From Myxococcus sp. CA023 (GTDB taxonomy: Bacteria; Myxococcota; Myxococcia; Myxococcales; Myxococcaceae), in contig NZ_JAAEAH010000020.1 of assembly GCF_010998615.1 (NCBI RefSeq), forward strand, positions 40,968 through 104,967: a DNA stretch of 64,000 nucleotides, written 5' to 3'. The stretch's first letter is position 1. Every line of letters begins with the position of its first letter. Below are positions 52,141 to 61,984 of the stretch, piece by piece. The notes under the pieces are model-generated. The model worked only from the letters and a program-made list of their open reading frames with translations, ran no database searches and was not told where the DNA came from. A program made the position numbers and the translations under genes.

Positions 52141-52509
52141 CTAGAAGTAGCAGATGGAGTCGACGCCGCAGTAGCCCTGAAGGTCTCCGCACTGACAGTG
52201 GTAGTCATCCGCACAGAGCATCGTCGAGCAGAAGGGGCCACCTGGGCCGCCGGTGCCGCCGCCCGTTCGATAGGTGTACTCGCACACGGAGTTCACGCAG
52301 GCGGCCGTCTGCGCACTGGGACACGCGTTCGCACACTCCCAGTCCTCGTCACAGAAGGACTGGAAGCAGATGGCCAGCGAGGACTCGGCGCTCGCGCTGT
52401 TCTCACAGAGCGCCTCGGGCCCGGAGCTGATGGGGTCGGCCGCCGCGACGGTCGCGAACGTCAGCAGCAGGGCGGCACTCCAGGCGAAGGGACGGCGGAT
52501 GAGAGACAT
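52141..52509 (-). CDS. small secreted Cys-rich protein
   Basis: Exported protein of 122 residues: signal peptide (AWSAALLLTFATVAAA) and a mature part with twelve or more cysteines (ALCENSASAESSLAICFQSF, CDEDWECANACPSAQTAACV, CSTMLCADDYHCQCGDLQGY, CGVDSICYF), suggesting several disulfide knots. A Gly/Pro spacer (TGGGTGGPGGP) divides two Cys clusters. I know of no function. AGGAGC precedes ATG 52509. It lies 93 bp beyond the start of the YkgJ-like gene on the same strand. Confidence 0.72.
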   Translation of the reverse strand: MSLIRRPFAWSAALLLTFATVAAADPISSGPEALCENSASAESSLAICFQSFCDEDWECANACPSAQTAACVNSVCEYTYRTGGGTGGPGGPFCSTMLCADDYHCQCGDLQGYCGVDSICYF

Positions 52510-52888
52510 GGATGCTCCTGCGCCGACACCCCGGGCGGGAGTGCATGGGAATATCGGGCTGTCAAAGAATACCAGGATGCATCTGGGGTGAATGCAGGCG
52601 TTCTTGCTCGCTTGCATTCAATGTCAGACATTCTTGCCGGCCGACGTGGCACGTCGCGCGAAGATTCCGTCCCGACTGACGCGCCGCGTGTCACGCCCTC
52701 TGCGTGAGCTTCCCATGCGCTCCGTGAGGGGTCGCCTTCGTGAGTCGTGTTTCACCCGCGCAGGCAGGTCAAAAAAGCATGGCTGTAAGTGAAATAGCGC
52801 GATGACCTGACGGTACAGGTGGCGTGTCCGGTAGGCTACGAAGCCAATGCCGTGGGTCATCCCCCCGTTGACCACTCGGAGGTGTGCC
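52510..52888. other. divergent intergenic region with inverted repeats
   Basis: About 380 bp, A/T-richer than its surroundings. It contains an inverted repeat GAATGCA (52590-52596)/TGCATTC (52613-52619) and the T-rich TTTCAC...GTGAAA pair (from 52748). These may be operators for the flanking divergent genes. I see no coding frame or RNA gene I would defend. Confidence 0.4.
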
Positions 52889-54406
52889 ATGGACGGATCC
52901 GGTCCCCTCCCGTTTCCGGTTGAATCCCAGGACGTTGGCGTCATCGGACGCGTGCATGCGGCGCTGACGCATCAGTTTCCACACCTGCATCCGGTGGCGC
53001 GTCATGCCATCAGCGGGCTCGTGCGTTTCTGCGACGGGTGGCGGCGGCTGTTTCCGGCGCGGTGGCCGACCCAGGTGGTGCCCGCGCTGACGAGGTGGGA
53101 GCAGTTCCTGACGACCGAGCCCCGCTCGCGCCGCATCATGGTGACGGTGCAGCCGTTGGGCGTGGAAACGGACGGCGGGGCGTGGGCACCGGTGCTGCTG
53201 GCGCGTGTGGCGCGCTGGTACCGCGACAGCCGCGGCGTGCGCCGGCAGAACCAGCCCTTGGACGTCTGGGTGGCGCGCCTGGGCCGTGAAGGCTCCGATG
53301 CACGCCAACGCGTTCAGGACGCGGACGTCCTCACCGCGGCCATCACGTGCGAGGACGGGGGGCTCCAGGTGGTGCGTTTGTCCCTGGACGACGCGGCGCT
53401 GACGCCTGATGCGGTGGCGGCGTTGCTGGCGCGCACGCCCAGCCGCTCGCTGGCCGAGGCACGCCGGGATGGCCTGTTCCCACAGGTGCTGGTGGACCGC
53501 GCCTCGCGAGGCGACAGCGCCTGGACGTCCCACCTGCTGACGTCGAGCGCCTGGTTCGGTGCGAGAGTGGACGCGGCGACGGGCGCCCTGGAGCTGAGCT
53601 TCGACCACCTGGTGATGGATGGCACCGCGATGGCCGAGCTCTCGCTGGCGGCCTCGGAGGGGTTGCCGCGCAGGGAGGGCCGCGCGGCGCCGGGTGAATG
53701 GCTCACCGGTCCCGAGGAGCCGTCGCCGCTGCTGCGAGTGGAGTTGCCGGAGGGGCTCGACTTCCGGAACCTCACCTGCGCGATGCTCCAGGCGGTGCAG
53801 CGGGCCGGCGAGGGCGTGTTCCCTGTCGACAATCCCACGCTGCTGGTGCCGGTGCTGCCCGCGTCGCCGCACACCGTGGCGCGGAAGTGGCGGCGCATTG
53901 GTATCGCGGTGGTGCCCTCGCGGACGCGCACAGGGCCGATGACGCCCGCGCACGTCGCGCACCTGCTGGAGCAGACGCGGCGGGGCGGCGGCGTGCTGCA
54001 GGACATCTTCTCCACGTTGTACTCACCGGCGCTGCCGTGGTGGATGCCCTCGCTCACCACGCACGGCTTCGCCTTCACACCCTTGCTGCGGCAGGTGCCC
54101 GCCGCCCTGGGAGGCAATGCCCTGCTGTCCAAAATCACCTTGGAGGTCGACGATGATGAAGCGCTGGCGCGGCATTCCCCGCTCTTCTTCAACACGATGC
54201 GGCCGCTGTGTGCCGTGGGGGGCGGCGTGGCTCTCTGCGTGACGGAGGTCCTCCACGCGACGCCCTCGGGCGTGCGCAAGCGCTTCTTCGCTGCGCTCGC
54301 GGGCAGTGGTGCCCTGGGCACGCGCGAGAAGCTGCTGGCCTTCCGGGATGTGCTCGTCGCGGAGGCGGCCAGCAGGGCCCGGTCGCGACGTCCGGCACTC
54401 CCTTGA
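52889..54406 (+). CDS. acyltransferase-like protein of the CoA-dependent (condensation/WS-DGAT) fold
   Basis: Protein of 505 residues. A central DHLVMDGTAMAEL matches the HxxxD(G) motif of CoA-dependent acyltransferases, condensation domains and wax-ester synthases (FDHLVMDG). The rest has the two-lobed layout (TRWEQFLTTEPRSRRIMV, TTHGFAFTPLLRQVPAALGG). The likely reaction is acyl transfer to an alcohol or amine, but the substrate is unknown. GGAGG precedes ATG 52889. The diiron hydrolase gene follows 32 bp downstream on the same strand, suggesting a lipid-related pair. Confidence 0.7.
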   Translation: MDGSGPLPFPVESQDVGVIGRVHAALTHQFPHLHPVARHAISGLVRFCDGWRRLFPARWPTQVVPALTRWEQFLTTEPRSRRIMVTVQPLGVETDGGAWAPVLLARVARWYRDSRGVRRQNQPLDVWVARLGREGSDARQRVQDADVLTAAITCEDGGLQVVRLSLDDAALTPDAVAALLARTPSRSLAEARRDGLFPQVLVDRASRGDSAWTSHLLTSSAWFGARVDAATGALELSFDHLVMDGTAMAELSLAASEGLPRREGRAAPGEWLTGPEEPSPLLRVELPEGLDFRNLTCAMLQAVQRAGEGVFPVDNPTLLVPVLPASPHTVARKWRRIGIAVVPSRTRTGPMTPAHVAHLLEQTRRGGGVLQDIFSTLYSPALPWWMPSLTTHGFAFTPLLRQVPAALGGNALLSKITLEVDDDEALARHSPLFFNTMRPLCAVGGGVALCVTEVLHATPSGVRKRFFAALAGSGALGTREKLLAFRDVLVAEAASRARSRRPALP

Positions 54407-54438
54407 ACCTTCCTGGTCTTCCGTCACGAGAGCTCTCC

Positions 54439-55293
54439 ATGGTCTCCCCCCACGACCCCGGACGCATCCGGCCGCGACCGCACCTCCAGTTCCCCTTCGA
54501 CGCGAGCTTCCCGCGCATCTGGCACCGCAACGGCCCTGGCACCACGCACCTGTGGAACGGGCTCAACATGCTCTTCCCCCAGGGCGAGCGGTTCTTCGTG
54601 CGCAGCGTCAACCACTACATGCCGCAGCTGGCGGACACGCCCGCGCTGCACGCGCAGGTGAAGGCCTTCTTCGCGCAGGAAGGCAAGCACGCGCGCGAGC
54701 ACCAGGACTACATCGAGCTGCTGGAGTCCCAGGGCTACGACATCCGCCGCTTCATGCGGCGGTACGAGTCATTCCTCTGGGGCGTCATCGATGCGAAGTT
54801 TCCGCCGTCGCTGCGGCTGTCCATCACCGCCGCGCTGGAGCACTACACGGCGCTGATGGGCGAGAACACGCTGACGCTGGGCGTGTTCGCGGACGGCCAC
54901 CCGGCGATGCGCAACCTCATCGAGTGGCACGCCGCCGAGGAGATTGAGCACAAGGCGGTGGCCTTCGACGTGCTGCGGAAGGTGGCACCGGGCTATGGGC
55001 TGCGCGTGCTGGGCATGGTGCTGGGCGTGTTGTCGCTCTTCGCCCTGTGGTTCGCCGCCACGGTGACGCTGCTGCGCCAGGAGCGTGGGCTGGGGTGGAC
55101 GGGGTTGCTGCGCGAGCTGTGGCGCGCTCACCGGAAGGACCCGGTGCTGTTCCAAGTGCTGGGGCGGGGCTTGCGGCAGTACCTGCGCCCCTCCTTCCAC
55201 CCGCTGGACAATGACAACCTGGAGTTGGCCAGGGCCCACCTGGCGACCCTGGAGGCGCCGCCTCCGGAGGTCCCGGAACGCGAAGCGGCATAG
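54439..55293 (+). CDS. metal-dependent hydrolase-like (diiron, COG3687)
   Basis: Protein of 284 residues with ferritin-like helices. The metal ligands are probably in FFAQEGKHAREHQDYIEL and ALEHYTALMGENT, and in EWHAAEEIEHKAVAFDVL, giving an ExxH pattern repeated across the bundle, as in the PF10118 family. One or two hydrophobic helices near residues 187-210 (VLGMVLGVLSLFALWFAATV) suggest membrane association. Family members are annotated as metal-dependent hydrolases without proven substrate. It probably shares a transcript with the acyltransferase-like gene. Confidence 0.8.
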   Translation: MVSPHDPGRIRPRPHLQFPFDASFPRIWHRNGPGTTHLWNGLNMLFPQGERFFVRSVNHYMPQLADTPALHAQVKAFFAQEGKHAREHQDYIELLESQGYDIRRFMRRYESFLWGVIDAKFPPSLRLSITAALEHYTALMGENTLTLGVFADGHPAMRNLIEWHAAEEIEHKAVAFDVLRKVAPGYGLRVLGMVLGVLSLFALWFAATVTLLRQERGLGWTGLLRELWRAHRKDPVLFQVLGRGLRQYLRPSFHPLDNDNLELARAHLATLEAPPPEVPEREAA

Positions 55294-55317
55294 CGGCGCG
55301 AACGCACGCCTGGTGAG

Positions 55318-55382
55318 GGGGCATCCCGCGCGGGGGTTATTCCCTGGAGGAGCGTGAGGCTTGATTGCTCCTGCGATGCCCC
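55318..55382. other. nested inverted repeats, possible structured RNA
   Basis: Outer arms GGGGCAT (55318-55324) and ATGCCCC (55376-55382) enclose an inner stem AGGAGC/GCTCCT and the short GGGG/CCC hairpin, giving a possible three-way junction. It lies 25 bp after the hydrolase stop and 208 bp before purL. It may terminate transcription or belong to the purL leader. No known riboswitch class was recognised. Confidence 0.35.
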
Positions 55383-55506
55383 GTCCGGCGCCCTGGGGGA
55401 CGGGTACGTCTGTTGGCGGTGCTTCCCGCTTTGTCACGAGCGGTGCGCAGGCTCTGACGTGCGGCTGACACCTACCGTGGCTCCTGCCCGCGTGTCCGGC
55501 AGGCGT

Positions 55507-55533
55507 CCCGGCGCGAACTCTTCACGCGCCGGG
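55507..55533. terminator. GC-rich hairpin upstream of purL
   Basis: Perfect 9-bp arms CCCGGCGCG and CGCGCCGGG with a 9-base loop, 57 bp before the purL ATG. No T-run follows, so it is either a Rho-linked or pausing element or a 5' mRNA structure. Confidence 0.45.
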
Positions 55534-55589
55534 CCGACACACGGTGATAAGGACGGCCCCGCTGTTACCCAGAGCCACGATCTCGACCC

Positions 55590-58500
55590 ATGTCCAGCAT
55601 GCACACCCTGCGTGGGGCTCCGGCCCTTTCTGACTTCAGGCTCGCCAAGCTCCTGGCCCAGTGCCGTGAGCGGGTGCCCTCCGTTTCATCCATCTATGCG
55701 GAGTTCGTGCACCTCATCGACGCTCCGACGCCCCTCTCCGAGGCGGACCTGGCCACCCTGGGCCGCCTGCTCGACTACGGGCCTCGCGTGGCCACGGGCG
55801 CGCGCACCGGCAGCCTGCTGCTCGTGCTGCCTCGGCCGGGCACCATCTCCCCCTGGTCCTCCAAGGCCACGGACATCACCCACAACTGCGGCCTGGGCGA
55901 ACGGGTGCGGCGCATGGAGCGCGGCACCGCCTTCTTCATCGCGGGCCCCGACGGGCAGGCGTTGCAGGACGCGGAGCTGGAGCGCCTGAAGCCGGTGCTG
56001 CATGATCGGATGACGCAGGCGGTGATGGGGCGTCTCGAAGACGCGGCCATCCTGTTCGCCGGGCACACGCCCCGGCCCTTCACGACGGTGGACGTGCTGG
56101 GCGGAGGCCGCGCGGCATTGGTGACCGCCAACCGCGAGCTGGGCCTGGCCCTGGCCGACGACGAGATGGACTACCTGGTGGCGCGCTTCACCGAGCTGAA
56201 GCGCAACCCCACCGACGTCGAGCTGATGATGTTCGCGCAGGCCAACAGCGAGCACTGCCGGCACAAGATCTTCAACGCGAGCTGGACCATCGACGGCAAG
56301 CCGCAGGAGCGCTCGCTCTTCCAGGCCATCAAGAACACCTACGTCCAGCACAAGGAAGGCGTGCTCGGCGCGTACAAGGACAACGCGGCCGTCATCGAAG
56401 GCTTCGAGGTGGACCGCTTCTTCCCGTCCCCCGAATCCGGTGAGTGGGGCTCCGTGCGCGAGCCGGCCCACATCATGATCAAGGTGGAGACGCACAACCA
56501 CCCGACGGCCATCTCCCCGTACCCGGGCGCCGCCACCGGCGCGGGCGGCGAGATTCGCGATGAAGGGGCCACCGGCCGTGGCGCCCGGCCCAAGGCGGGC
56601 CTCACCGGCTTCAGCGTGAGCCACCTGCGCATCCCCGGCTTCGAGCAGCCCTGGGAGCAGCCCTACGGCAAGCCGGACCGCATCGTCTCCGCGCTGGACA
56701 TCATGGTGGACGGCCCCCTGGGCGGCGCGGCCTTCAACAACGAGTTTGGCCGGCCGAACCTCACGGGCTACTTCCGCAGCTACGAGGTGCAGGTCCCCAC
56801 GCCCGGTGGCGTGGAGGTGCGCGGCTACCACAAGCCCATCATGATTGCCGGTGGCCTGGGCAACATCCGCGCGCCGCACGTGCAGAAGGGGCGCCTGCAG
56901 CCGGGTGACAAGCTCATCGTCCTGGGCGGGCCCGCGATGCTCATCGGCCTGGGCGGTGGCGCGGCGTCCTCCATGGCGCAGGGCGCGAGCGCGGCGGACC
57001 TCGACTTCGCCTCCGTGCAGCGGGACAACGCGGAGATGGAGCGGCGCTGCCAGGAGGTCATCGACAGCTGCTGGGCGCTGGGCGACAAGAACCCCATCCG
57101 CTCCATCCACGACGTGGGCGCCGGCGGCCTGTCCAACGCGGTGCCGGAGCTGGTCCACGACAACGACCTGGGCGGACGCCTGGAGCTGCGCGCGGTGCCC
57201 AACGCCGAGCCGGGCATGTCGCCGGTGGAGATCTGGTGCAACGAGGCGCAGGAGCGCTACGTGCTGGGCGTGGCGCCGGAGGACCTGGCCCGCTTCGCCG
57301 CGCTGTGCGAGCGGGAGCGCGCGCCCTTCTCCGTGCTGGGTGACGCCACCGCCGAGCAGACCCTGAAGCTGGGGGACACGCAGTTCGGCAACGCGCCCAT
57401 CGACCTGCCCATGGACGTGCTCTTCGGCAAGCCGCCGCGCATGCACCGTGACGTGACGTCGCGCCCGGTGTCGTTCGCGCCGCTGACGCTGGATGGCTCG
57501 CTGGCGTTGCTGGCGGAGCGCGTGCTGAGCCACCCCACGGTGGCGGACAAGAGCTTCCTCATCACCATTGGCGACCGCACCGTGTCAGGGCTCAGCAGCC
57601 GGGACCAGATGGTGGGCCCCTGGCAGGTGCCGGTGGCGGACTGCGCGGTGACGCTGTCCACCGTGACGAGCACCACGGGCGAGGCCATGTCCATGGGCGA
57701 GCGCACGCCGCTGGCCCTCATCGACGCGGCGGCCTCCGCGCGCATGGCGGTGGGCGAGGCGCTCACCAACATCGCCGCGGCCCGCATCGGCAAGCTGTCC
57801 GACGTGAAGCTGTCCGCCAACTGGATGGCCGCGGCGGGCAGCCCGGGCGAGGACGCCAGCCTCTACGCCGCCGTCCACGCGGTGGGCATGGAGCTGTGCC
57901 CCGCGCTGGGCCTCACCATCCCCGTGGGCAAGGACTCCATGTCCATGCGCACCGTCTGGGAGGAGGGCGGTGCCCGCAAGGCCGTGACGTCGCCGGTGTC
58001 GCTCATCATCTCCGCGTTCGCGCCGGTGCTGGACGTGCGCAAGTCCCTGACGCCGCAGTTGGTGGACGTGGCGGACGACACGCGGCTGCTCTTCATCGAC
58101 CTGGCGCGTGGGAAGCAGCGGCTGGGCGGCTCCGTGGTGGCGCACGTCCACGGGCAGGTGGGGCCGGAGAGCCCGGACGTGGAGGACCCCGCGCTGCTGC
58201 GTGGCTTCTTCGCCGCGGTGCAGGCGCTCAGCGAGAGCGGCTCGCTGTTGGCGTACCACGACCGCTCCGACGGCGGCCTGTGGGCCACGCTGTGCGAGAT
58301 GGCCTTCGCGGGCCGCTGCGGACTGGACGTGGATCTGGCGCCGCTGGGCGGTGACGTGGCGGCGGCTCTCTTCAACGAAGAGCTGGGCGCGGTGGTGCAG
58401 GTGCGCGCCTCGGACGTGATGCGCGTGCGCGAGGTGCTGGCGCAGCAGGGCCTGTCACGGGATGTCCACGAGCTGGGCCGCCCGGTGACGGCGTTGCAGG

Positions 58501-59498
58501 TGCGCGTGCGCCACGGCGGCGACACGCTGCTGGCGGAGGACACGTTGGCCCTGCGCCGCACGTGGTCCCGCGTCAGCCACGAGATGCAGAAGCTGCGCGA
58601 CAACCCCTCCTGCGCGGACCAGGAGTCCGCCGCGAGGACTGACGCGGCGGACCCGGGCCTGTCGCCGAAGCTGACGTTTGACCCGGCCCAGGACGTGGCC
58701 GCGCCCTTCATCGCGAAGGGGGCCCGTCCTCGCGTGGCCGTGCTGCGCGAGCAGGGCGTCAACAGCCAGCAGGAGATGGCCGCGGCCTTCACGCGGGCGG
58801 GCTTCGCCGCGGTGGATGTCCACATGAGTGACATCCTGTCGGGGCGAGTGTCGCTCGAGGGTTTCAAGGGCGTACTGGCGTGCGGCGGCTTCTCCTACGG
58901 AGACGTGCTGGGCGCGGGCGGCGGGTGGGCGAAGTCCATCCTCTTCAACCCTCGCGCGCGGGACGCCTTCGCCGCCTTCTTCGCGCGACCGGACAGCTTT
59001 GGTCTGGGCGTGTGCAACGGCTGCCAGATGATGTCGCAGCTCAAGGACATCATCCCGGGCGCGGAGCACTTCCCCCGCTTCGTGCGCAACGCCTCCGAGC
59101 AGTACGAGGCGCGCCTGTCCCTGGTGGAGGTGTCGAAGACGCCGTCGCTCTTCTACCAGGGCATGGAAGGCAGCCGGATGCTCATCGTCACCTCGCACGG
59201 CGAGGGCCGTGCGGAGTTCCCCAGCGCGGAGGACGCCGCCCGCGTCAACGGGCTGGGGCTGGTGACGACGCGCTGGGTGGACAACCACGGGCGGGTGGCG
59301 GAGGCGTATCCCGCCAACCCCAATGGCTCCCCCCACGGCATCGCCGGTCTGACGACGCGGGATGGACGCTTCACCATCACCATGCCGCATCCGGAGCGCG
59401 TGCACCGCTCCGTGCAGCACTCGTGGCGGCCTCGCGAGTGGGGCGACGACGGCCCCTGGATGCGCATGTTCCGCAACGCCCGCGTCTGGCTGGGCTGA
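55590..59498 (+). CDS. purL: phosphoribosylformylglycinamidine synthase (large, single-chain)
   Basis: Fourth step of purine biosynthesis, converting FGAR to FGAM with glutamine and ATP. At 1302 residues it is the long single-chain form. It contains the N-terminal PurS-like part, two AIRS-like halves ([40 protein letters not shown]; later [10 protein letters not shown] and [18 protein letters not shown]) and a C-terminal class I glutaminase with nucleophile Cys in [11 protein letters not shown] and His/Glu in MPHPERVH. All catalytic motifs are intact. ATG 55590 is favoured. It ends at a strong hairpin. Confidence 0.97.
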   Translation: MSSMHTLRGAPALSDFRLAKLLAQCRERVPSVSSIYAEFVHLIDAPTPLSEADLATLGRLLDYGPRVATGARTGSLLLVLPRPGTISPWSSKATDITHNCGLGERVRRMERGTAFFIAGPDGQALQDAELERLKPVLHDRMTQAVMGRLEDAAILFAGHTPRPFTTVDVLGGGRAALVTANRELGLALADDEMDYLVARFTELKRNPTDVELMMFAQANSEHCRHKIFNASWTIDGKPQERSLFQAIKNTYVQHKEGVLGAYKDNAAVIEGFEVDRFFPSPESGEWGSVREPAHIMIKVETHNHPTAISPYPGAATGAGGEIRDEGATGRGARPKAGLTGFSVSHLRIPGFEQPWEQPYGKPDRIVSALDIMVDGPLGGAAFNNEFGRPNLTGYFRSYEVQVPTPGGVEVRGYHKPIMIAGGLGNIRAPHVQKGRLQPGDKLIVLGGPAMLIGLGGGAASSMAQGASAADLDFASVQRDNAEMERRCQEVIDSCWALGDKNPIRSIHDVGAGGLSNAVPELVHDNDLGGRLELRAVPNAEPGMSPVEIWCNEAQERYVLGVAPEDLARFAALCERERAPFSVLGDATAEQTLKLGDTQFGNAPIDLPMDVLFGKPPRMHRDVTSRPVSFAPLTLDGSLALLAERVLSHPTVADKSFLITIGDRTVSGLSSRDQMVGPWQVPVADCAVTLSTVTSTTGEAMSMGERTPLALIDAAASARMAVGEALTNIAAARIGKLSDVKLSANWMAAAGSPGEDASLYAAVHAVGMELCPALGLTIPVGKDSMSMRTVWEEGGARKAVTSPVSLIISAFAPVLDVRKSLTPQLVDVADDTRLLFIDLARGKQRLGGSVVAHVHGQVGPESPDVEDPALLRGFFAAVQALSESGSLLAYHDRSDGGLWATLCEMAFAGRCGLDVDLAPLGGDVAAALFNEELGAVVQVRASDVMRVREVLAQQGLSRDVHELGRPVTALQVRVRHGGDTLLAEDTLALRRTWSRVSHEMQKLRDNPSCADQESAARTDAADPGLSPKLTFDPAQDVAAPFIAKGARPRVAVLREQGVNSQQEMAAAFTRAGFAAVDVHMSDILSGRVSLEGFKGVLACGGFSYGDVLGAGGGWAKSILFNPRARDAFAAFFARPDSFGLGVCNGCQMMSQLKDIIPGAEHFPRFVRNASEQYEARLSLVEVSKTPSLFYQGMEGSRMLIVTSHGEGRAEFPSAEDAARVNGLGLVTTRWVDNHGRVAEAYPANPNGSPHGIAGLTTRDGRFTITMPHPERVHRSVQHSWRPREWGDDGPWMRMFRNARVWLG

Positions 59499-59521
59499 GC
59501 ACCGCGGGTTCGCTGGGCGGG

Positions 59522-59552
59522 GAGCAGGGCCGGTACAGCATCCGGCCCGCTC
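59522..59552. terminator. bidirectional terminator between purL and msrB
   Basis: Arms GAGC-A-GGGCCGG and CCGGCCC-GCTC (11 paired bases) around an 8-base loop, between convergent stops at 59498 and 59571. Confidence 0.6.
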
Positions 59553-59570
59553 ACCCGTTCCGTGAGGAGG

Positions 59571-59993
59571 CTATGCCTTGACCAGCTCCAGCGGCTGGCC
59601 TTCGGGGACGTGCTTCATGGACACCGAGTTCATGCAGTAGCGCAGGCCGGTGGGCGGAGGGCCGTCGGGGAAGACGTGGCCCAGGTGCCCGTCGCAGCGC
59701 GCACAGCGGACCTCGGTGCGAATCATGCCGTGCGAGACGTCCTGGATTTCCGTTACCGCGTCGGGCGCCACCGGCTGCGTGAAGGACGGCCAGCCCGTGC
59801 CGGACTCGAACTTCGTGCCCGCCTTGAACAGGGGATTGCCGCAGCCCGCGCACACGTAGGTGCCGGGCGTCTTCGTGCCCAGGAAGCACCCGGAGCCAGG
59901 CCGCTCGGTGCCATGGCGGCGGAGGACTTCATACTCCTGGGGGCTCAAGCGCTTGCGCCATTCGTCGTCGCTGAGGGTGAGCTTGTCGACCAT
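59571..59993 (-). CDS. msrB: peptide-methionine (R)-S-oxide reductase
   Basis: Repairs methionine-R-sulfoxide; 140 residues. The structural zinc is held by CAGCGNPL and CARCDGHLG, substrate-binding ESGTGWPSF and [12 protein letters not shown] are intact, and the catalytic Cys is in [11 protein letters not shown]. It begins [20 protein letters not shown], the usual MsrB start. ATG 59993 is supported by GGAGC/GGAAGG upstream. It is monocistronic. Confidence 0.95.
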   Translation of the reverse strand: MVDKLTLSDDEWRKRLSPQEYEVLRRHGTERPGSGCFLGTKTPGTYVCAGCGNPLFKAGTKFESGTGWPSFTQPVAPDAVTEIQDVSHGMIRTEVRCARCDGHLGHVFPDGPPPTGLRYCMNSVSMKHVPEGQPLELVKA

Positions 59994-60203
59994 GCCTTCC
60001 TGCTCCTTGTCCGGGCCCGGACCGGGGCCCACGCGCACATCAGATGCGCATCCTGCCCCAGCGTCGCGCCTGGTGGGCAGCAAGGTGTGAGGGAGCTTGT
60101 CCGGCTCCTCGCTTCAGGGCCAGGCGTAATCCGGGAGGCGACGGCGGGGCGCCGGGGTTCAACGGGAGTGGGGAGGGGCGTCATGCCAAGTGAGGAGCGT
60201 GCA

Positions 60204-60620
60204 ATGCGGATTGGCGAGCTGATGACCAAGAACCTGGAGACCATCGAAGCGGGCGAGCCCATCCGGGCCGCGGCGCTGAGGATGCGCACGTGCAACATCG
60301 GCTCCCTGCCGGTGCTGGAGGGTGGGCAACTGGTGGGCATGCTGACGGACCGAGACATCGCGGTGCGGTCCGCGGCGCTGGGGCAGGACCCGAACACCAC
60401 GCCCGTGCGCGAGGTGATGACGGCCACGGTCATCACCTGCGACGTGGACGCGACGCTCGAGGTGGCGGAAAAGGTGATGGAGGAGAAGATGGTGCGTCGC
60501 CTCGTGGTGGTGGACGGTGAGCGGCGGCCAGTGGGGCTCTTGAGCCTGGACGACCTGGCCACGGTGCCAGAGGAAGTCCTGCACGCGGGCGAGGTGCTGG
60601 AGCGGCTCCAGCAGGTCTGA
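60204..60620 (+). CDS. CBS-domain-pair protein
   Basis: Stand-alone pair of CBS domains, 138 residues, of the type that binds adenosyl nucleotides. The first (IGELMTKNLETIEAGEPI, MLTDRDIAVRSAALG) and second (VREVMTATVITCDVDATL, LLSLDDLATV) are complete. It probably senses AMP/ATP ratio and binds a partner, not encoded next to it. GAGGAG lies 8 bases before ATG 60204, so that start is preferred over 60183. It converges with the thrS-like gene at a perfect 14-bp hairpin. Confidence 0.9.
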   Translation: MRIGELMTKNLETIEAGEPIRAAALRMRTCNIGSLPVLEGGQLVGMLTDRDIAVRSAALGQDPNTTPVREVMTATVITCDVDATLEVAEKVMEEKMVRRLVVVDGERRPVGLLSLDDLATVPEEVLHAGEVLERLQQV

Positions 60621-60627
60621 AGCGACG

Positions 60628-60660
60628 GGGCGCGAGCGGTGCGGTTCACCGCTCGCGCCC
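60628..60660. terminator. strong bidirectional terminator hairpin
   Basis: Perfect 14-bp arms GGGCGCGAGCGGTG / CACCGCTCGCGCCC with a 5-base loop, between the convergent stops at 60620 and 60672. Confidence 0.75.
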
Positions 60661-60671
60661 TGGTGTCACCC

Positions 60672-61874
60672 TCAGGCGTCCGGGGCCGGACGGCACGACG
60701 CGACGAGCTCCGCCGCGGCGTCCTCCCACGGGACGTCCCGCTGCGCGCCGTCCCGCTGCCGCAGGCGGACGTTGCCCGCGGCCACCTCTCGTGCGCCCGC
60801 GACCACCAGCCACGGGACGCCCGCCGCGTGGGCATCCAGGACCTTGCGGGATAGGGATTCACCCCGCCGGTCCACGCTGGCGCGGCAGCCCGCCTCCTGG
60901 AGCTTCGCGGCGAAGCGCTCGGCGTAGTCGCCCGCGCTTTCACCCACGGCGGCCACCACCACCTGCTGCGGCGCCAGCCAGGGCGGTAGCGCGCCGCCGT
61001 GGTGTTCCAGCATGACGCCGATGAAGCGCTCCAAGCTGCCGAGCAGCGCGCGGTGAAGCATCACCGGACGGACGCGGGCCCCGGAGGCGTCGACGTAGTG
61101 GAGGTCGAAGCGCTCCGGCAGCACGAGGTCCAGTTGGATGGTTCCGCACTGCCACGCACGCCCCAGCCGGTCCTTCAGGACGAACTCCAGCTTGGGCCCG
61201 TAGAAGGCGCCCTCGCCCGGCTGCATGTGGCAGTGGAGCCCCGCTTCCTTCGCGGCCAGGAGGAGCCAGGACTCGGCCTTGTCCCAGAGCTCATCGCGCC
61301 CCGCGCGCGACGCGGGCCGGCCGGAGAAGGCCACCTGGACGTCGTCGAAGCCGAAGCCCGCGTAGAAGTCCTTCAGCGAGCGGGCGAAGCGGACGACCTC
61401 CGGCACTACCTGCGGCTCGGCGCAGAAGATGTGGCCGTCATCCTGGGTGAACTGCCGCAGGCGGAACAGGCCGTGGAGCGCGCCGCCGGGCTCCGCGCGG
61501 TGCACCAGGCCGAACTCGCCCAGGCGCAGCGGCAGGTCGCGGTAGCTGGGCGCCATGCGCTGCACCAGTTCGATGTGGCCGGGGCAGCTCACCGGCTTCA
61601 CGCCCAGGTGCCGCGCGCCGTCCTCCACCAGGAACATGTTCTCCCGGAAGTTGTCCCAGTGGCCGCTGCGCTCCCACAAGGGCTGCGCGTAGAGCTGTGG
61701 GGTGCGGACTTCCTGGTAGCCCTCGCGGCGCATGCGCTGGCGGACGTGCTCCTCCAGCAGCCGGTACAGCACCAGTCCGCGCGGGTGCCAGAACACCATG
61801 CCGGGTGCCTCTTCCTGCAGGTGGAAGAGGTCCAGGCGTTGGCCCAGCGCGCGGTGGTCGTGTTCGTCGAGCAT
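60672..61874 (-). CDS. short threonyl-tRNA synthetase lacking TGS and editing domains
   Basis: Class II aminoacyl-tRNA synthetase of 400 residues against about 640 for normal ThrRS. It begins directly at the catalytic core (HPRGLVLYRLLEEHVRQRM). The zinc and Thr site is intact: VKPVSCPGHIELVQ, RLRQFTQDDGHIFC and VMLHRALLGSLERFIG, and the C-terminal anticodon-binding domain is present (VVAAVGESAGDYAERFAAKL). The N-terminal TGS and second (editing) domains are missing, so mischarged Ser-tRNA(Thr) could not be cleared in cis. A full-length ThrRS probably exists elsewhere in the genome, and this copy may be induced during threonine starvation by the leader upstream. Confidence 0.93.
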   Translation of the reverse strand: MLDEHDHRALGQRLDLFHLQEEAPGMVFWHPRGLVLYRLLEEHVRQRMRREGYQEVRTPQLYAQPLWERSGHWDNFRENMFLVEDGARHLGVKPVSCPGHIELVQRMAPSYRDLPLRLGEFGLVHRAEPGGALHGLFRLRQFTQDDGHIFCAEPQVVPEVVRFARSLKDFYAGFGFDDVQVAFSGRPASRAGRDELWDKAESWLLLAAKEAGLHCHMQPGEGAFYGPKLEFVLKDRLGRAWQCGTIQLDLVLPERFDLHYVDASGARVRPVMLHRALLGSLERFIGVMLEHHGGALPPWLAPQQVVVAAVGESAGDYAERFAAKLQEAGCRASVDRRGESLSRKVLDAHAAGVPWLVVAGAREVAAGNVRLRQRDGAQRDVPWEDAAAELVASCRPAPDA

Positions 61875-61930
61875 TGCTTCGTCTCCGATTCGGAAGGGTG
61901 AAACGCCATCCGGTCGGAGCGCTGAGCGAG

Positions 61931-61975
61931 CGCACGGTTGCCCCGGCCGGAGAAGGCGGGGCAGGGAACCGTGCG
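61931..61975 (-). terminator. attenuator hairpin in the thrS leader
   Basis: On the minus strand, arms CGCACGGTT (61975-61967) and AACCGTGCG (61939-61931) enclose GCCCC/GGGGC, a long stable hairpin 56 bases before the thrS start. No T-run follows. The 5' arm can alternatively pair with GGAACCGTGCG (62008-61998) in the leader frame over 11 bp, so the two structures exclude each other. Confidence 0.75.
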
Positions 61976-61984
61976 TTCGTCAGC

